Below are positions 52,754 through 62,224 of a stretch of 64,000 nt of DNA, piece after piece; position 1 is the first letter of the stretch; each line of letters begins with the position of its first letter. A program made the translations under genes and the position numbers. The stretch is from Streptomyces sp. ITFR-21. GTDB lineage: Bacteria > Actinomycetota > Actinomycetes > Streptomycetales > Streptomycetaceae. A model generated the notes under the pieces. That model saw only the letters and a program-made list of their open reading frames with translations. It made no database searches and had not been told where the DNA came from. The DNA lies in assembly GCF_031844685.1 (NCBI RefSeq), contig NZ_CP134605.1, forward strand, positions 4,337,001 through 4,401,000, read 5' to 3'.

Positions 52754-53476
52754 CTACGCGTGCTGGTAGGCGACCAGCGAGATCCCCACGTAGTGGACCG
52801 CGAAGGCGGCCAGGGTGAAGGAGTGGAACACCTCGTGGAAGCCGAACCAGCGCGGTGACGGGTTCGGCCGCTTGAAGCCGTAGATCGCGGCCCCGGCGCT
52901 GTACAGCAGGCCGCCCACGACCACGCACACCATCACCGCGACCCCGCCCGTGCGCAGGAAGTCCGGCAGGAAGAAGACCGCTACCCAGCCGAGCGCGACG
53001 TAGCACGGCGTGTAGAGCCAGCGCGGCGCGCCCACCCAGAAGACCCGGAAGGCGATGCCGGCCAGTGCGCCCGCCCACACCAGCCACAGCAGCAGCTCGG
53101 AGGTCGCGCCCGGCAGCAGCAGGATGGTCAGCGGCGTGTAGGTGCCCGCGATGATCAGAAAGATGTTCGCATGGTCAAGTCGTCGCAAAATTCCTGCGGC
53201 CCGGGTACCCCAGTTTCCGCGGTGGTACAGCGCGCTCACCCCGAACAGTGCGCACGCGGTCAGGGTGAAGACCGCACAGGCGAGCCGGCCCCGGGGGCTT
53301 TGCGCGAAGGCGGTGAGGATGACGCCCGAGACCAGTACGGCCGGGAACATCCCGGCGTGCAACCACCCTCTGAGCTTGGGTTTCACCGGCGTCAGCAGGT
53401 CGGCCTCGTCGATGGCGGGGGAGACGTCGCCAGTTTGTTCCACAGCGCTCATGGCGTCAATCTTACCTACGGTCAC
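52754..53476 (-). CDS. Hemolysin III / PAQR-family membrane protein
   Basis: A 240-residue protein with seven predicted helices. The PAQR signature residues are present: SALYHRGNW (His in helix 2), LDHANIFLIIAGTYTPL (Asp-His) and WFGFHEVFHSF (His pair in the last helix). These would bind zinc in the membrane, as in adiponectin receptors; bacterial homologues (TrhA) influence membrane lipid homeostasis. The GTG at 53476 and ATG at 53452 are both possible starts. Confidence 0.88.
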   Translation of the reverse strand: MTVGKIDAMSAVEQTGDVSPAIDEADLLTPVKPKLRGWLHAGMFPAVLVSGVILTAFAQSPRGRLACAVFTLTACALFGVSALYHRGNWGTRAAGILRRLDHANIFLIIAGTYTPLTILLLPGATSELLLWLVWAGALAGIAFRVFWVGAPRWLYTPCYVALGWVAVFFLPDFLRTGGVAVMVCVVVGGLLYSAGAAIYGFKRPNPSPRWFGFHEVFHSFTLAAFAVHYVGISLVAYQHA

Positions 53477-53562
53477 ATAAGTTACCTGTTAGTAGGAATG
53501 TCGGATCAGTAGTGGTGGGGGTCACCGTGGACGCTCTGGACAGAATCATTTGACGAGGATCA

Positions 53563-53576
53563 CACTCATATGAGTG
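53563..53576. promoter_or_regulatory. 14-bp palindrome upstream of pckG
   Basis: CACTCATATGAGTG is a perfect palindrome. TTGACG (53550-53555), a good -35, lies just before it, so a factor bound here would sit in the spacer or -10 of a promoter reading to pckG. Confidence 0.5.
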
Positions 53577-53690
53577 CGGTCGGCACCGGATGAGCACCCT
53601 CGCAGCGTCCGGGTCGCAGCCCCCACGGGGCCGGAACCAACCCTCAACGTGTGACGCCGGTCTGTGCGGACCCGGCGGGACGGAGCGATC

Positions 53691-55532
53691 GTGGCATACG
53701 GCTTTACGGCTCCCACCAGGCACCAGGAACTGCTCGACTGGGTCGGCGGGATCGCCGAACTCACCCGGCCCGACAAGGTGGTGTGGTGCGACGGCTCGGA
53801 GGAGGAGTACCACCGCCTCGCCGAGGAACTCGTCGCCAAGGGCACCTTCACCAGGCTCGACCCGACCCTGCGGCCCAACTCGTACTACGCGGCCTCCGAC
53901 CCGTCGGACGTGGCGCGGGTCGAGGACCGGACCTTCATCTGCTCGCAGCGGGAGGCGGACGCGGGCCCGACGAACCACTGGAAGGACCCCGCCGAGATGC
54001 GGGCCGTCTTCACCGGGGACGCGTCCGGCGCCCGCGGCCGGGAGGGTGACGGCGGCCTCTTCCGGGGCGCGATGCGCGGCCGGACCATGTACGTGGTCCC
54101 GTTCTGCATGGGCCCGCTCGGCTCGTCGCTGTCCGCGATGGGCGTGGAGATCACCGACTCCGCGTACGTCGCGGTCTCGATGCGCACCATGACCCGGATG
54201 GGCAGCGCGGTGCTCGACGAACTCGGCTCCGACGGCGCCTTCGTGAAGGCCGTGCACACCCTCGGGGCCCCGCTCGCCGAAGGCGAGGCCGACGTGCCCT
54301 GGCCGTGCAACAGCACCAAGTACATCTCGCACTTCCCGGAGACAAGGGAGATCTGGTCCTACGGCTCCGGCTACGGCGGCAACGCGCTGCTCGGCAAGAA
54401 GTGCTACGCCCTGCGGATCGCCTCGGTGATGGCCCGCGACGAGGGCTGGCTGGCCGAGCACATGCTGATCCTCAAGCTGACGCCGCCCCGCGGCGAGAGC
54501 CGGTACGTGGCCGCCGCGTTCCCCTCGGCGTGCGGCAAGACCAACCTCGCGATGCTGGAGCCCACCATTCCCGGCTGGTCGGTGCAGACCGTCGGCGACG
54601 ACATCGCCTGGATGCGGTTCGGTGAGGACGGCCGGCTCTACGCGATCAACCCCGAGGCCGGCTTCTTCGGCGTCGCCCCCGGCACCGGCGAGGCCACCAA
54701 CGCCAACGCGATGCGGACCCTGTACGCCAACTCCGTCTTCACCAACGTCGCCCTCACCGACGACGGCGACGTGTGGTGGGAGGGCATGACCGACCGGCCC
54801 CCGGCCCACCTGACCGACTGGAGGGGCCAGGACTGGACGCCGGACAGCGGCACCCCGGCCGCCCACCCCAACGCCCGCTTCACCGTGCCGGCCGACCAGT
54901 GCCCGATCATCGCCCCCGAATGGGAGGACCCGCGGGGGGTGCCGATCTCCGCGATCCTCTTCGGCGGCCGGCGCGCGTCGGCGGTCCCGCTGGTCACCGA
55001 GTCGTTCGACTGGCAGCACGGCGTCTTCCTCGGCGCGAACGTCGCCAGCGAGAAGACGGCCGCCGCCGAGGGCACGGTGGGCGAGCTGCGCCGCGACCCG
55101 TTCGCCATGCTGCCGTTCTGCGGCTACAACATGGGCGACTACTTCGGCCACTGGGTCGGCCTCGGCAAGGACCACGACCCGGAGAAGCTGCCGAGGATCT
55201 ACTACGTCAACTGGTTCCGCAAGGACGCCGGCGGCCGGTTCGTGTGGCCGGGCTTCGGCGAGAACAGCCGGGTGCTGAAGTGGATCGTGGAGCGGTTGAA
55301 CGGCGAGGCCGACGGCGTGAAGACCCCCATCGGCGTCCTGCCGGCCGAGGGCGCCCTCGACACCGACGGCCTCGGCCTGTCCCGGGCCGACCTCGACCTG
55401 CTGCTCACCGTCGACCCCGCCGTCTGGCGCGAGGAGGCCGCGCTGATCCCCGCCCATCTCCGCACCTTCGGCGACCACACGCCGCCCGAACTCTGGGCCG
55501 AATACCGCTCCCTCCTCACCCGCCTGGGCTAA
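53691..55532 (+). CDS. pckG: Phosphoenolpyruvate carboxykinase (GTP)
   Basis: A 613-residue GTP-dependent enzyme converting oxaloacetate to PEP, the entry to gluconeogenesis. The nucleotide loop is [13 protein letters not shown], with the PEPCK-specific catalytic Cys just before the lysine. Markers [26 protein letters not shown] and [11 protein letters not shown] are all intact. The GTG at 53691 ([15 protein letters not shown]) has GGACGGAG upstream and matches the homologue start. It is cytoplasmic, and its product is important on amino acids or fatty acids as carbon sources. Confidence 0.95.
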   Translation: MAYGFTAPTRHQELLDWVGGIAELTRPDKVVWCDGSEEEYHRLAEELVAKGTFTRLDPTLRPNSYYAASDPSDVARVEDRTFICSQREADAGPTNHWKDPAEMRAVFTGDASGARGREGDGGLFRGAMRGRTMYVVPFCMGPLGSSLSAMGVEITDSAYVAVSMRTMTRMGSAVLDELGSDGAFVKAVHTLGAPLAEGEADVPWPCNSTKYISHFPETREIWSYGSGYGGNALLGKKCYALRIASVMARDEGWLAEHMLILKLTPPRGESRYVAAAFPSACGKTNLAMLEPTIPGWSVQTVGDDIAWMRFGEDGRLYAINPEAGFFGVAPGTGEATNANAMRTLYANSVFTNVALTDDGDVWWEGMTDRPPAHLTDWRGQDWTPDSGTPAAHPNARFTVPADQCPIIAPEWEDPRGVPISAILFGGRRASAVPLVTESFDWQHGVFLGANVASEKTAAAEGTVGELRRDPFAMLPFCGYNMGDYFGHWVGLGKDHDPEKLPRIYYVNWFRKDAGGRFVWPGFGENSRVLKWIVERLNGEADGVKTPIGVLPAEGALDTDGLGLSRADLDLLLTVDPAVWREEAALIPAHLRTFGDHTPPELWAEYRSLLTRLG

Positions 55533-55894
55533 CGCGCCCCTGGGAGCGCGGGGACCTGCGTGCTCAGCGGACCACCGTTCGGTGGTGGGGAGCCGTCCTC
55601 AGGGGACCGCCTTCTGGGGCTTGCGGGAAGCTGTGTGCCCAGCGGACCACCGCCCGGTGGTGGGCGGCTGTCCGTGAGGGTCCGCCACTTGAGGGGCGCG
55701 GGGAACTGCGCGGTCAGCACGGCACCGCCCGGTGGTCCGGGGGATCGACCGCGGCGCGCCGGGCTTGCGGGCCCGGCGCGCCGCTGCGCCGGCCGGTCGC
55801 GCCGTTCCCCGCGCCCTACCGGCCCGCCCCGCCGCCGGGGCACCCCGCAGGGCACCCCGCGCGGCAGCGCACCCCGCCGACGCCAGCGCGAGCG
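55533..55894. repeat. Repeat family C cluster (at least three units)
   Basis: Three tandem variants of a ~65-base unit begin at about 55545, 55620 and 55700. Each has GGGA(C/A)CTGCG-like text (full form GCGCGGGGAACTGCGCG at 55698-55714), an AGCGGACCACC/GGTGGT hairpin (C-C-ACC..GGT-GG) and GTGAGGG or similar. A single unit occurs near 15990. The rest of the gap is C-rich spacer. No gene. Confidence 0.6.
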
Positions 55895-57106
55895 CTACGG
55901 CTGGCTGTAGCCGTCCAGGAAGCGCCCGATGCGGGTGACCGCCTCCGTGAGGTCCTCCTTGGCGGGGAGGGTGACGAGGCGGAAGTGGTCCGGTTCGGGC
56001 CAGTTGAAGCCGGTGCCCTGGACCACCAGGATCCGCTCGGCCCGCAGCAGGTCGAGCACCATCTGCTGGTCGTCCTTGATCTTGTAGACCTTCGGGTCCA
56101 GCCGCGGGAACGCGTACAGCGCGCCGCGCGGTTTCACACAGGTGACACCCGGAATCGCGGTCAGCGCCGCGTAAGCGGCGTCGCGCTGCTCGGTGAGCCG
56201 CCCGCCGGGCAGCACCAGGTCCTTGATGGACTGCCGGCCGCCCAGCGCGGTGGCGATCGCGTGCTGGGCCGGGACGTTGGCGCAAAGCCGCATGTTCGAC
56301 AGGATCGTCAGACCCTCGATGTAGCTGGTCGCGTGCTCCTTGGGTCCGCACACCGCGAGCCAGCCGCTGCGGTAGCCGGCCACCCGGTACGCCTTCGACA
56401 GACCGTTGAACGTCAAGGTCAGCAGGTCGGGCGCGATGGCGGCGAACGGCGTGTGCGTCGCGTCGTCGTACAGGATCTTGTCGTAGATCTCGTCGGCGCA
56501 GACGATCAGCTGGTGCCGGCGGGCGATGTCGGCGAAGCCGCGCAGCAGTTCGTCGTCGTATACGGCGCCGGTCGGGTTGTTCGGGTTGATCAGCACGATC
56601 GCCTTGGTGCGGTCGGTGATCCCGCGCTCGACGTCGGCCAGGTCCGGGAACCAGTCGGCCTGCTCGTCGCACCGGTAGTGCACCGCGGTGCCGCCCGACA
56701 GCGACACCGCCGCCGTCCACAGCGGGTAGTCCGGCGCGGGCACCAGCACCTCGTCGCCGTCGTCCAGCAGGGCCTGCATGGACATCTGGATCAGCTCGGA
56801 CACGCCGTTGCCGAGGTAGACGTCCTCGACGTCGAGATCGATGCCCTTGGTCTGGTAGTGCTGTACGACCGCCCGGCGCGCCGGCACGATGCCCTTGGAG
56901 TTCACGTAGCCGTGGGCGGCGCCCAGCGACCTGAGCATGTCCTCAAGGATCTCCGGCGGGCACTCGAAGCCGAAGGGCGCGGGATTGCCGGTGTTCAGCT
57001 CCAGGATGCGGTGGCCCGCCGCCTGGAGCCGCATGGCCTCTTCGAGTACCGGGCCGCGGATGTCGTAGCAGACGTTGGCGAGCTTCGTGGACTGGATCAC
57101 CTGCAT
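55895..57106 (-). CDS. Alanine/aspartate-type PLP aminotransferase
   Basis: A 403-residue fold-type I aminotransferase. The PLP lysine is in FNGLSKAYRVAGYRSGW, the Asn/Asp/Tyr cofactor ligands are in NPNNPTGAVY and CADEIYDKI, and the substrate carboxylate Arg is in HFRLVTLP. The whole resembles AlaA-like alanine transaminases and YfbQ. The ATG at 57106 starts the homology. A TTACG-GCCA-CGTAA inverted repeat lies just upstream (57117-57130), possibly its operator. Confidence 0.9.
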   Translation of the reverse strand: MQVIQSTKLANVCYDIRGPVLEEAMRLQAAGHRILELNTGNPAPFGFECPPEILEDMLRSLGAAHGYVNSKGIVPARRAVVQHYQTKGIDLDVEDVYLGNGVSELIQMSMQALLDDGDEVLVPAPDYPLWTAAVSLSGGTAVHYRCDEQADWFPDLADVERGITDRTKAIVLINPNNPTGAVYDDELLRGFADIARRHQLIVCADEIYDKILYDDATHTPFAAIAPDLLTLTFNGLSKAYRVAGYRSGWLAVCGPKEHATSYIEGLTILSNMRLCANVPAQHAIATALGGRQSIKDLVLPGGRLTEQRDAAYAALTAIPGVTCVKPRGALYAFPRLDPKVYKIKDDQQMVLDLLRAERILVVQGTGFNWPEPDHFRLVTLPAKEDLTEAVTRIGRFLDGYSQP

Positions 57107-57196
57107 GCCGGTCACCTTACGGCCACGTAACGCGGGCCGCGCGGTGTTTTCCGCCACCCGGCGGCGCCCGGGGCCCGCGCCGGACAAGCCGCCGGT

Positions 57197-58798
57197 TCAT
57201 CGGGCGGGCCGGTCCGCGGCCGGTCCGCGGCGGGCGGGCCGCCGCCGGACCGCGCGCCCGGCCAGCACGGCGGTCCGCCGGCCGTCCTCGACGACGAACC
57301 GGCCGTCGATCAGCACGTGCGGGATGCCGGTCGGCAGGGCGCGCGGCCGGTCGTAGGTGGCGCCCGCGGCGACCGTCGCGGGGTCGAAGAGGACCAGGTC
57401 GGCGCGGTAGCCCTCGCGGACCAGGCCGCGGTCGGGCAGCCGCAGCCGGGCCGCGGGGCGGCCGGTGAGGTGGGCGACGCACTCCTCCAGCCCGAGCACG
57501 CCCGCCTCCCTGACGTAGTGGCCGAGATAGCGCGGGAAGGTGCCGTACGCCCGCGGGTGCGGCTTCGCGCCGTGCAGGATGCCGTCGGAGCCGCCGGTGT
57601 GGACGCGGTGCCGCATGATCGTGACGACGTTCGCCTCGTCGCCGACGTGCTGCAGGATCGTGGTGCCCAGCCGGTCGGCCAGCAGCAGGCGGCGGGCGGT
57701 GGGCCAGCCGTCCAGCCGGGTGCCGACGTGGCCGCGCAGGCCGGGGTCGCCCACCCCGGAGACCTCGACGGCGGACCAGTCCATGGGCACCCCGTGGCTG
57801 CCGTCGGACCCCTCGACCTCCAGCGCGTACCGGATCCGCTCGGCCGTCGCGTCGTCCCGCAGCCGCTCCAGCGTCGCCCCGGGGCCGCCGGCCGCCGCCC
57901 AGCTCGGCAGCAGCGCGGCCAGCGTCGTACAGCCCGGCGTGTACGGGTACGTGTCCAGGCTGACGTCCGCGCCGCCGTCCAGCGCCCGGTCCAGCAGCTC
58001 CAGCAGTTCGGGCGCGCGGCCCGCGTTGACCTCGAAGTTCATCGTGGCGTGCGCCAGGTGCAGCGCGCAGCCCGCCTCCCGGGCGAGCGCGAGCATCTCC
58101 CGGTAGGCCGTCAGCGCGCCCGCGCCGTAGGACCGGTGGTGCGGGCAGTAGTAGCCGTCGTACGCGGCCACCACCCGGCACAGTTCGGTCAGTTCCGCGT
58201 CCGAGGCGTACATCCCCGGTGTGTACGTCAGCCCCGAGGACATCCCGACCGCGCCCTCGGAGAGCCCGCGGGCCACCCACTCCTTCATGGCGCGCAGCTC
58301 CCCGACGGTCGCCGGCCGGTCCTCGAAGCCCATGACCAGCGCCCGTACGCTCCCCTGCGGCACCAGGTACGCGGCGTTGACGGCGATCCCGCGGTCCAGC
58401 CGGTCCAGGTACTCCCCGACGCTCCGCCAGTCGATGTCCACGTCCCGGCCGTCGCCGTTCCACCCGGCGATCTGCGTCCGCAGGTCCGCCAGTGTCCTGT
58501 CGTCGACCGGCGCGTACGACAGCCCGTCCTGCCCGAGCACCTCCAGCGTCACCCCCTGGGCGGCCTTCGCCTCGTGCGCGGGGTCGCGCAGCAGCGCCAG
58601 ATCGCTGTGCGCGTGCATGTCGATGAACCCGGGCGCCAGCACCAGCCCGTCGGCGTCCACCGTCCGCCGCCCGCTCAGCCGCGGTCCGCCCGGCCGCCGG
58701 ATCTCGGCGATCCGCCCGCCCTCGATCCCCACGTCGGCGGTGTACGCGCTGCCGCCGGTCCCGTCCACCACGCGGGCGCCCCGCATCACCAGGTCCAT
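57197..58798 (-). CDS. N-acyl-D-amino-acid deacylase-like amidohydrolase
   Basis: A 533-residue amidohydrolase-superfamily TIM barrel. The metal site HxH is H62-A-H64 in PGFIDMHAHSDL, further ligands lie in YCPHHRSYG and LHLAHATM, and the catalytic Asp in TGGSDGILHG. Canonical D-aminoacylases carry a bridging cysteine after GVTT (VVGNCGFS); here the equivalent reads LEVLGQDGLSYAP (residues 85-97) with no cysteine, so metal use or substrate differs. It hydrolyses an acyl group from an amine on a D-configured carbon, perhaps N-acetyl-glucosaminate. It shares an operon-like arrangement with the PLP deaminase gene upstream. Confidence 0.85.
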   Translation of the reverse strand: MDLVMRGARVVDGTGGSAYTADVGIEGGRIAEIRRPGGPRLSGRRTVDADGLVLAPGFIDMHAHSDLALLRDPAHEAKAAQGVTLEVLGQDGLSYAPVDDRTLADLRTQIAGWNGDGRDVDIDWRSVGEYLDRLDRGIAVNAAYLVPQGSVRALVMGFEDRPATVGELRAMKEWVARGLSEGAVGMSSGLTYTPGMYASDAELTELCRVVAAYDGYYCPHHRSYGAGALTAYREMLALAREAGCALHLAHATMNFEVNAGRAPELLELLDRALDGGADVSLDTYPYTPGCTTLAALLPSWAAAGGPGATLERLRDDATAERIRYALEVEGSDGSHGVPMDWSAVEVSGVGDPGLRGHVGTRLDGWPTARRLLLADRLGTTILQHVGDEANVVTIMRHRVHTGGSDGILHGAKPHPRAYGTFPRYLGHYVREAGVLGLEECVAHLTGRPAARLRLPDRGLVREGYRADLVLFDPATVAAGATYDRPRALPTGIPHVLIDGRFVVEDGRRTAVLAGRAVRRRPARRGPAADRPAR

Positions 58799-58851
58799 GA
58801 ACAGCCCTTTTCCCCGATCCCGGGCGGGCCGTGGCGCGGCGGCCCGCCCGC

Positions 58852-60147
58852 TCAGAAGAACGTGTGGACGAAGGAGGTGACCGTGCCGTCCGCGGTGGTC
58901 ACCGGGATGAGCGGCCACTTGTCGAAGGTGGTGCAGGGGTGGGACAGGCCGAGGGCCAGCCAGTCGCCGACGTCGAGCGGGTCGTCGGCCGGGACGGTGA
59001 GCCAGGTGTGCTGGTCGGACAGGCCGGTGACGGCCAGGCCGGCGGGGGCCGGGCGCCGGGCGCCGGTCCGCAGCGAGCGGACACTGACCGGGTGCGGGAG
59101 GCCGAGGTCGTACGGGGCGTCGCGCTTGCCCGCGTTGAGGAACGCCTCGGTGGGGGAGGGGCGGGAGATCACCTGGGCCCACAGCCGCAGGGCGGGCTCC
59201 GGACGGCCCTCCGCGGGGACCCGGTTGAAGGGGGTCAGCCGGCGGTAGTGGCCGTCGTCGTGGGTGACGTAGGCGCCGGAGCGCAGCAGCTTCAGCGCAG
59301 GGGCGGACAGCCCGGGGAGCTCGGCGAAGGCGTCGGCCACCGCGTCGAACCAGGCGGAGCCGCCCGCGCTGACCACGATCTCGTCGGCGCCGGCGAACCG
59401 GCCCGCGGCGTCCAGGTCCACCGCGAGCGCGACCAGCCGCCGCAGCCAGGCGGCCACCCGCGGCGGGTCGGCGTCGGGCACCTCGCCCTCGTAGCCCGCG
59501 ACGCCCACCAGCCGCAGCGCCGTGGTGGCCGCCGCCGCCTCCGCGACCGCCATGGCCGCCGCCTCGGTGCGCACCCCGGTCCGCGCCCCCTCGCCCGCGC
59601 CGAGTTCGATCACGACGTCGAGCGGGCGGCGGGTGCCGGCCGCCTCCAGCGCCGCGGCCATCAGCTCGACGCCGCGCACCGAGTCCACGTAGCAGAGGAA
59701 GGTGACGTCCGGGTCGGCGTCCAACTCCGCGCCGATCCAGGCCAGCGCGGCCGGGTCGACCACCTCGTTGGCCAGGAAAATCCGCTGTATCCCGAACGCG
59801 CGGGCCACCCGGGCCTGGTGCGGGACGGCCAGGGTGATGCCCCAGGCGCCGCGGGCCAGTTGGCGGGCGAAGAGCTGCGGGGCCATGGTGGTCTTGCCGT
59901 GCGGGGCGAAGGCGAGGCCGTGCCCGGCGGTGTAGCGCTCCAGCAGGCCGAGGTTGTGCTCCAGGGCCTCCTCGGACAGCACCAGCGCCGGGGTGGTGAA
60001 GCCGCCGTCGAACAGGCCGCGGCGCTGGGCGGCGAGTTCGCCGAAGGTCAGGTCCCGGGCGTCCGGCGGCACCGCCTTGTAGCGGTGGCCGATCCGCTCC
60101 CGGTCCAGCGCGGCCACCCGTTCGTCGAGGCCGCCGGCGTCACCCAT
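58852..60147 (-). CDS. DSD1-family PLP amino acid deaminase (D-serine/D-glucosaminate type)
   Basis: A 431-residue fold-type III PLP enzyme. The PLP lysine is in LAFAPHGKTTMAP; the zinc pair typical of D-serine dehydratases is in GLSHPCTTFDKWPL. It removes ammonia from a D-amino acid bearing a beta-hydroxyl, giving an enamine/imine that RidA can hydrolyse. The ATG at 60147 is chosen: GGAAGG lies eight bases upstream. An in-frame ATG at 60198 would put the start beyond the IclR-type operator. Substrate options are D-serine, D-threonine or D-glucosaminate. Confidence 0.82.
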   Translation of the reverse strand: MGDAGGLDERVAALDRERIGHRYKAVPPDARDLTFGELAAQRRGLFDGGFTTPALVLSEEALEHNLGLLERYTAGHGLAFAPHGKTTMAPQLFARQLARGAWGITLAVPHQARVARAFGIQRIFLANEVVDPAALAWIGAELDADPDVTFLCYVDSVRGVELMAAALEAAGTRRPLDVVIELGAGEGARTGVRTEAAAMAVAEAAAATTALRLVGVAGYEGEVPDADPPRVAAWLRRLVALAVDLDAAGRFAGADEIVVSAGGSAWFDAVADAFAELPGLSAPALKLLRSGAYVTHDDGHYRRLTPFNRVPAEGRPEPALRLWAQVISRPSPTEAFLNAGKRDAPYDLGLPHPVSVRSLRTGARRPAPAGLAVTGLSDQHTWLTVPADDPLDVGDWLALGLSHPCTTFDKWPLIPVTTADGTVTSFVHTFF

Positions 60148-60175
60148 GTCCCGCACCTTCCCGTACCACCGGGGC

Positions 60176-60213
60176 GTTGCGTCATGCGCAACAGCCATTG
60201 CGTATCGTGTTGC
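60176..60213. promoter_or_regulatory. IclR-type operator between divergent operons
   Basis: GTTGCG-TCATG-CGCAAC (60176-60192) is a perfect 17-bp inverted repeat, followed by two direct TTGCG copies (60198, 60209). It lies between the deaminase and kinase operons and probably binds the IclR protein encoded at 61316. A promoter for the kinase gene, TTGCGT N18 TAACAT, overlaps it. Confidence 0.6.
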
Positions 60214-60284
60214 GAGCTGTCTAACATCCACGCCTGCGCCGGGTCAACGCCTCCCGGTCCCGCCCGAGGGAAGCGAGAGCCCAC

Positions 60285-61319
60285 GTGTCCGCCGCCGCCC
60301 GCGCGTCCGCCGGCCCTGAGCCCGGGTACGACGTGGTGTGCCTCGGCGAGTCCATGGTCACCTTCGTGCCCGCGCGCCCCGGCCGGCTCGCCGACGTACC
60401 CGACTTCCACCGGGCGATCGGCGGCGCCGAGTCCAACGTCGCCTGCACCCTCGCCCGCGCCGGGCACCGGGCGCGCTGGATCAGCCGGGTCGGCGCCGAC
60501 GGCTTCGGCGACCACCTGGTCGGGGCGATCGCCGCCTGCGGCGTGGACGTGGGCGCCGTCCAGCGCGACCCGCGCCGCCCCACCGGGGTCTACTTCCGCA
60601 CCGCGGCAGAGCGCGCCACCGCCGCCGCGCAGCCGGGCCGGGCCGAGGTCGTCTACTACCGCAAGGGCTCGGCCGCCGCCGCCCTGTCGCCCGCGCTGGT
60701 CCGCCGGCACGACGCCTGGTCGGGCCGGGTGCTGCACCTGACCGGCATCACCGCCGCACTCTCGGCGACCTGCCACGCGCTGATGCGGCGCCTCACCCAC
60801 CGCGAACCCGGCCGCCCGCTGGTCTCCTACGACGTCAACCACCGGCCCGCGCTGTGGCACGACGCCGACCCCTGGCGGCTGGCGGAACTCGCCCGCGGCT
60901 GCGACCTGGTGTTCGTCGGCGAGGACGAGGCCGAGGCGGCGTGGGGCCTGCCGGACGCCGACGCGATCCGGGCCGCGCTGCCCGAACCGCCGGTGCTGGT
61001 CGTCAAGCAGGGCGCGGCCGGCGCCACCGTCTTCACCGCCGGACAGCGGCTGCGGGTGCCCGCGCCGGCCGTGGACGTGGTCGCGCACGTGGGCGCGGGC
61101 GACGCCTTCGCGGCCGGCTTCCTGTCCGCCTCGCTGCGGGAGCTGCCGCTGCGGGACCGGCTGCGGCACGGCCACCTGTTCGCCGCCGCCGCGCTGACCG
61201 TCCACGACGACCTGGCCGTACCGCCGTCCCGGGCGCTGACCGACGCGCTGGCCGCGCTGGACGACACGGCCTGGGGCCGGCTGCGGCTCGGCCCGGGGTG
61301 GACGCGGGAGGAGCGGTGA
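60285..61319 (+). CDS. PfkB-family sugar kinase (2-keto-3-deoxygluconate kinase-like)
   Basis: A 344-residue ribokinase-family protein with the N-terminal VVCLGESMVTFVP, the glycine-rich FHRAIGGAESNVACTLARAG and the C-terminal anion-hole motif HVGAGDAFAAGF with the catalytic Asp. The VCLGESMVTF start and overall length best fit KDG kinases, which make KDPG. The GTG start is 60285. Its stop overlaps the IclR gene start by four bases. Confidence 0.82.
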   Translation: MSAAARASAGPEPGYDVVCLGESMVTFVPARPGRLADVPDFHRAIGGAESNVACTLARAGHRARWISRVGADGFGDHLVGAIAACGVDVGAVQRDPRRPTGVYFRTAAERATAAAQPGRAEVVYYRKGSAAAALSPALVRRHDAWSGRVLHLTGITAALSATCHALMRRLTHREPGRPLVSYDVNHRPALWHDADPWRLAELARGCDLVFVGEDEAEAAWGLPDADAIRAALPEPPVLVVKQGAAGATVFTAGQRLRVPAPAVDVVAHVGAGDAFAAGFLSASLRELPLRDRLRHGHLFAAAALTVHDDLAVPPSRALTDALAALDDTAWGRLRLGPGWTREER

Positions 61320-62224
61320 GCCAGAGCGTCGACCGGGCGCTGAGCATCCTCCCGCTGCTCGCCGAAGGCCCCGCGGGACTGGAACAGGTCGCCGACCGGC
61401 TGGAGGTGCACAAGTCGACCGCGCTGCGGCTGCTGCGCACCCTGCGCGAACACGGCCTGGTCTACCGGCAGTCCGACCAGCGCTACCGGCTGGGCACCCG
61501 GCTGTTCGCGCTCGCCCAGCAGGCGATGGAGGCGCTCGACATCCGCGGCATCGCCCACCCGCACCTGGCCGCGCTCAACGAAAGCACCGGCCACACCGTG
61601 CACCTGGCGGTGTACGAGCAGGGCGAGGTGGTCTACATCGACAAGGTGGAGAGCCGCTACCCGGTCCGGATGTACTCGCGGATCGGCCGCCCGGTCGCCA
61701 TCACGGTCGCGGCCGTCGCCAAACTGCTGCTCGCCGACCTGCCCGAGCCGGAGCGGCGGGCGGTCGCCGAGCGCCTGGAGTACCCCCGCTACACCGCCCG
61801 GTCCACCCCGGACGCCGCGGCGTTCCTCGCCGAGCTGGCACGGGTGCGGGAGCAGGGCTGGGCGAGCGATCTGGGCGGCCACGAGGAGTCCATCAACTGC
61901 CTCGGCGCCCCGCTGCGCGGCCCGGACGGCCGGGTCTGCGCGGCCATGTCCGTCTCCGCGCCCAACGTCGTCGTGACGGCGGAGGAGCTGCTGCGGCTGC
62001 GGCCGCTGGTGCTGCGGACCGCCGAGGCGGTCAGCGCGCAGCTGTCCGGGACCGTGCCCGCCGTGCCCGCCGTGCCCGCCGCGGGCGTACCCGCCGGCCC
62101 GGTGTCCGGCCCGGTGGCCGGTCCGGCGCCTGGCGCGCGGTCCGGCGCGGCGTCCGGCGCGGCGTCCGATCGAGTGTCCGACCCACCTGTCACCGCCCCC
62201 GAGCACGAGGACCACCCCGCATGA
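61316..62224 (+). CDS. IclR-family transcriptional regulator
   Basis: A 302-residue regulator. The N-terminal winged helix (SVDRALSILPLLAEGPAGLE then LEVHKSTALRLLRTLREHGL) and C-terminal GAF-like effector domain (HPHLAALNESTGHTVHLAVY, SINCLGAPLRGPDGRVC) are complete. The last 55 residues are a low-complexity Pro/Ala/Gly/Val tail. It overlaps the kinase by GTGA and RidA by ATGA, so kinase, regulator and RidA form one operon. It is expected to bind the GTTGCG palindrome and respond to a keto- or amino-sugar acid. Confidence 0.88.
   Translation: MSQSVDRALSILPLLAEGPAGLEQVADRLEVHKSTALRLLRTLREHGLVYRQSDQRYRLGTRLFALAQQAMEALDIRGIAHPHLAALNESTGHTVHLAVYEQGEVVYIDKVESRYPVRMYSRIGRPVAITVAAVAKLLLADLPEPERRAVAERLEYPRYTARSTPDAAAFLAELARVREQGWASDLGGHEESINCLGAPLRGPDGRVCAAMSVSAPNVVVTAEELLRLRPLVLRTAEAVSAQLSGTVPAVPAVPAAGVPAGPVSGPVAGPAPGARSGAASGAASDRVSDPPVTAPEHEDHPA

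Noticed and set aside
52754..53476. Hemolysin III as a virulence toxin
   Set aside because: The PAQR zinc residues and seven helices point to a housekeeping membrane protein; the historical name is misleading.
64..62000. tRNA or rRNA genes
   Set aside because: No T-loop (GGTTCGAATC-type) plus cloverleaf combination and no conserved rRNA text was recognised in the gaps.
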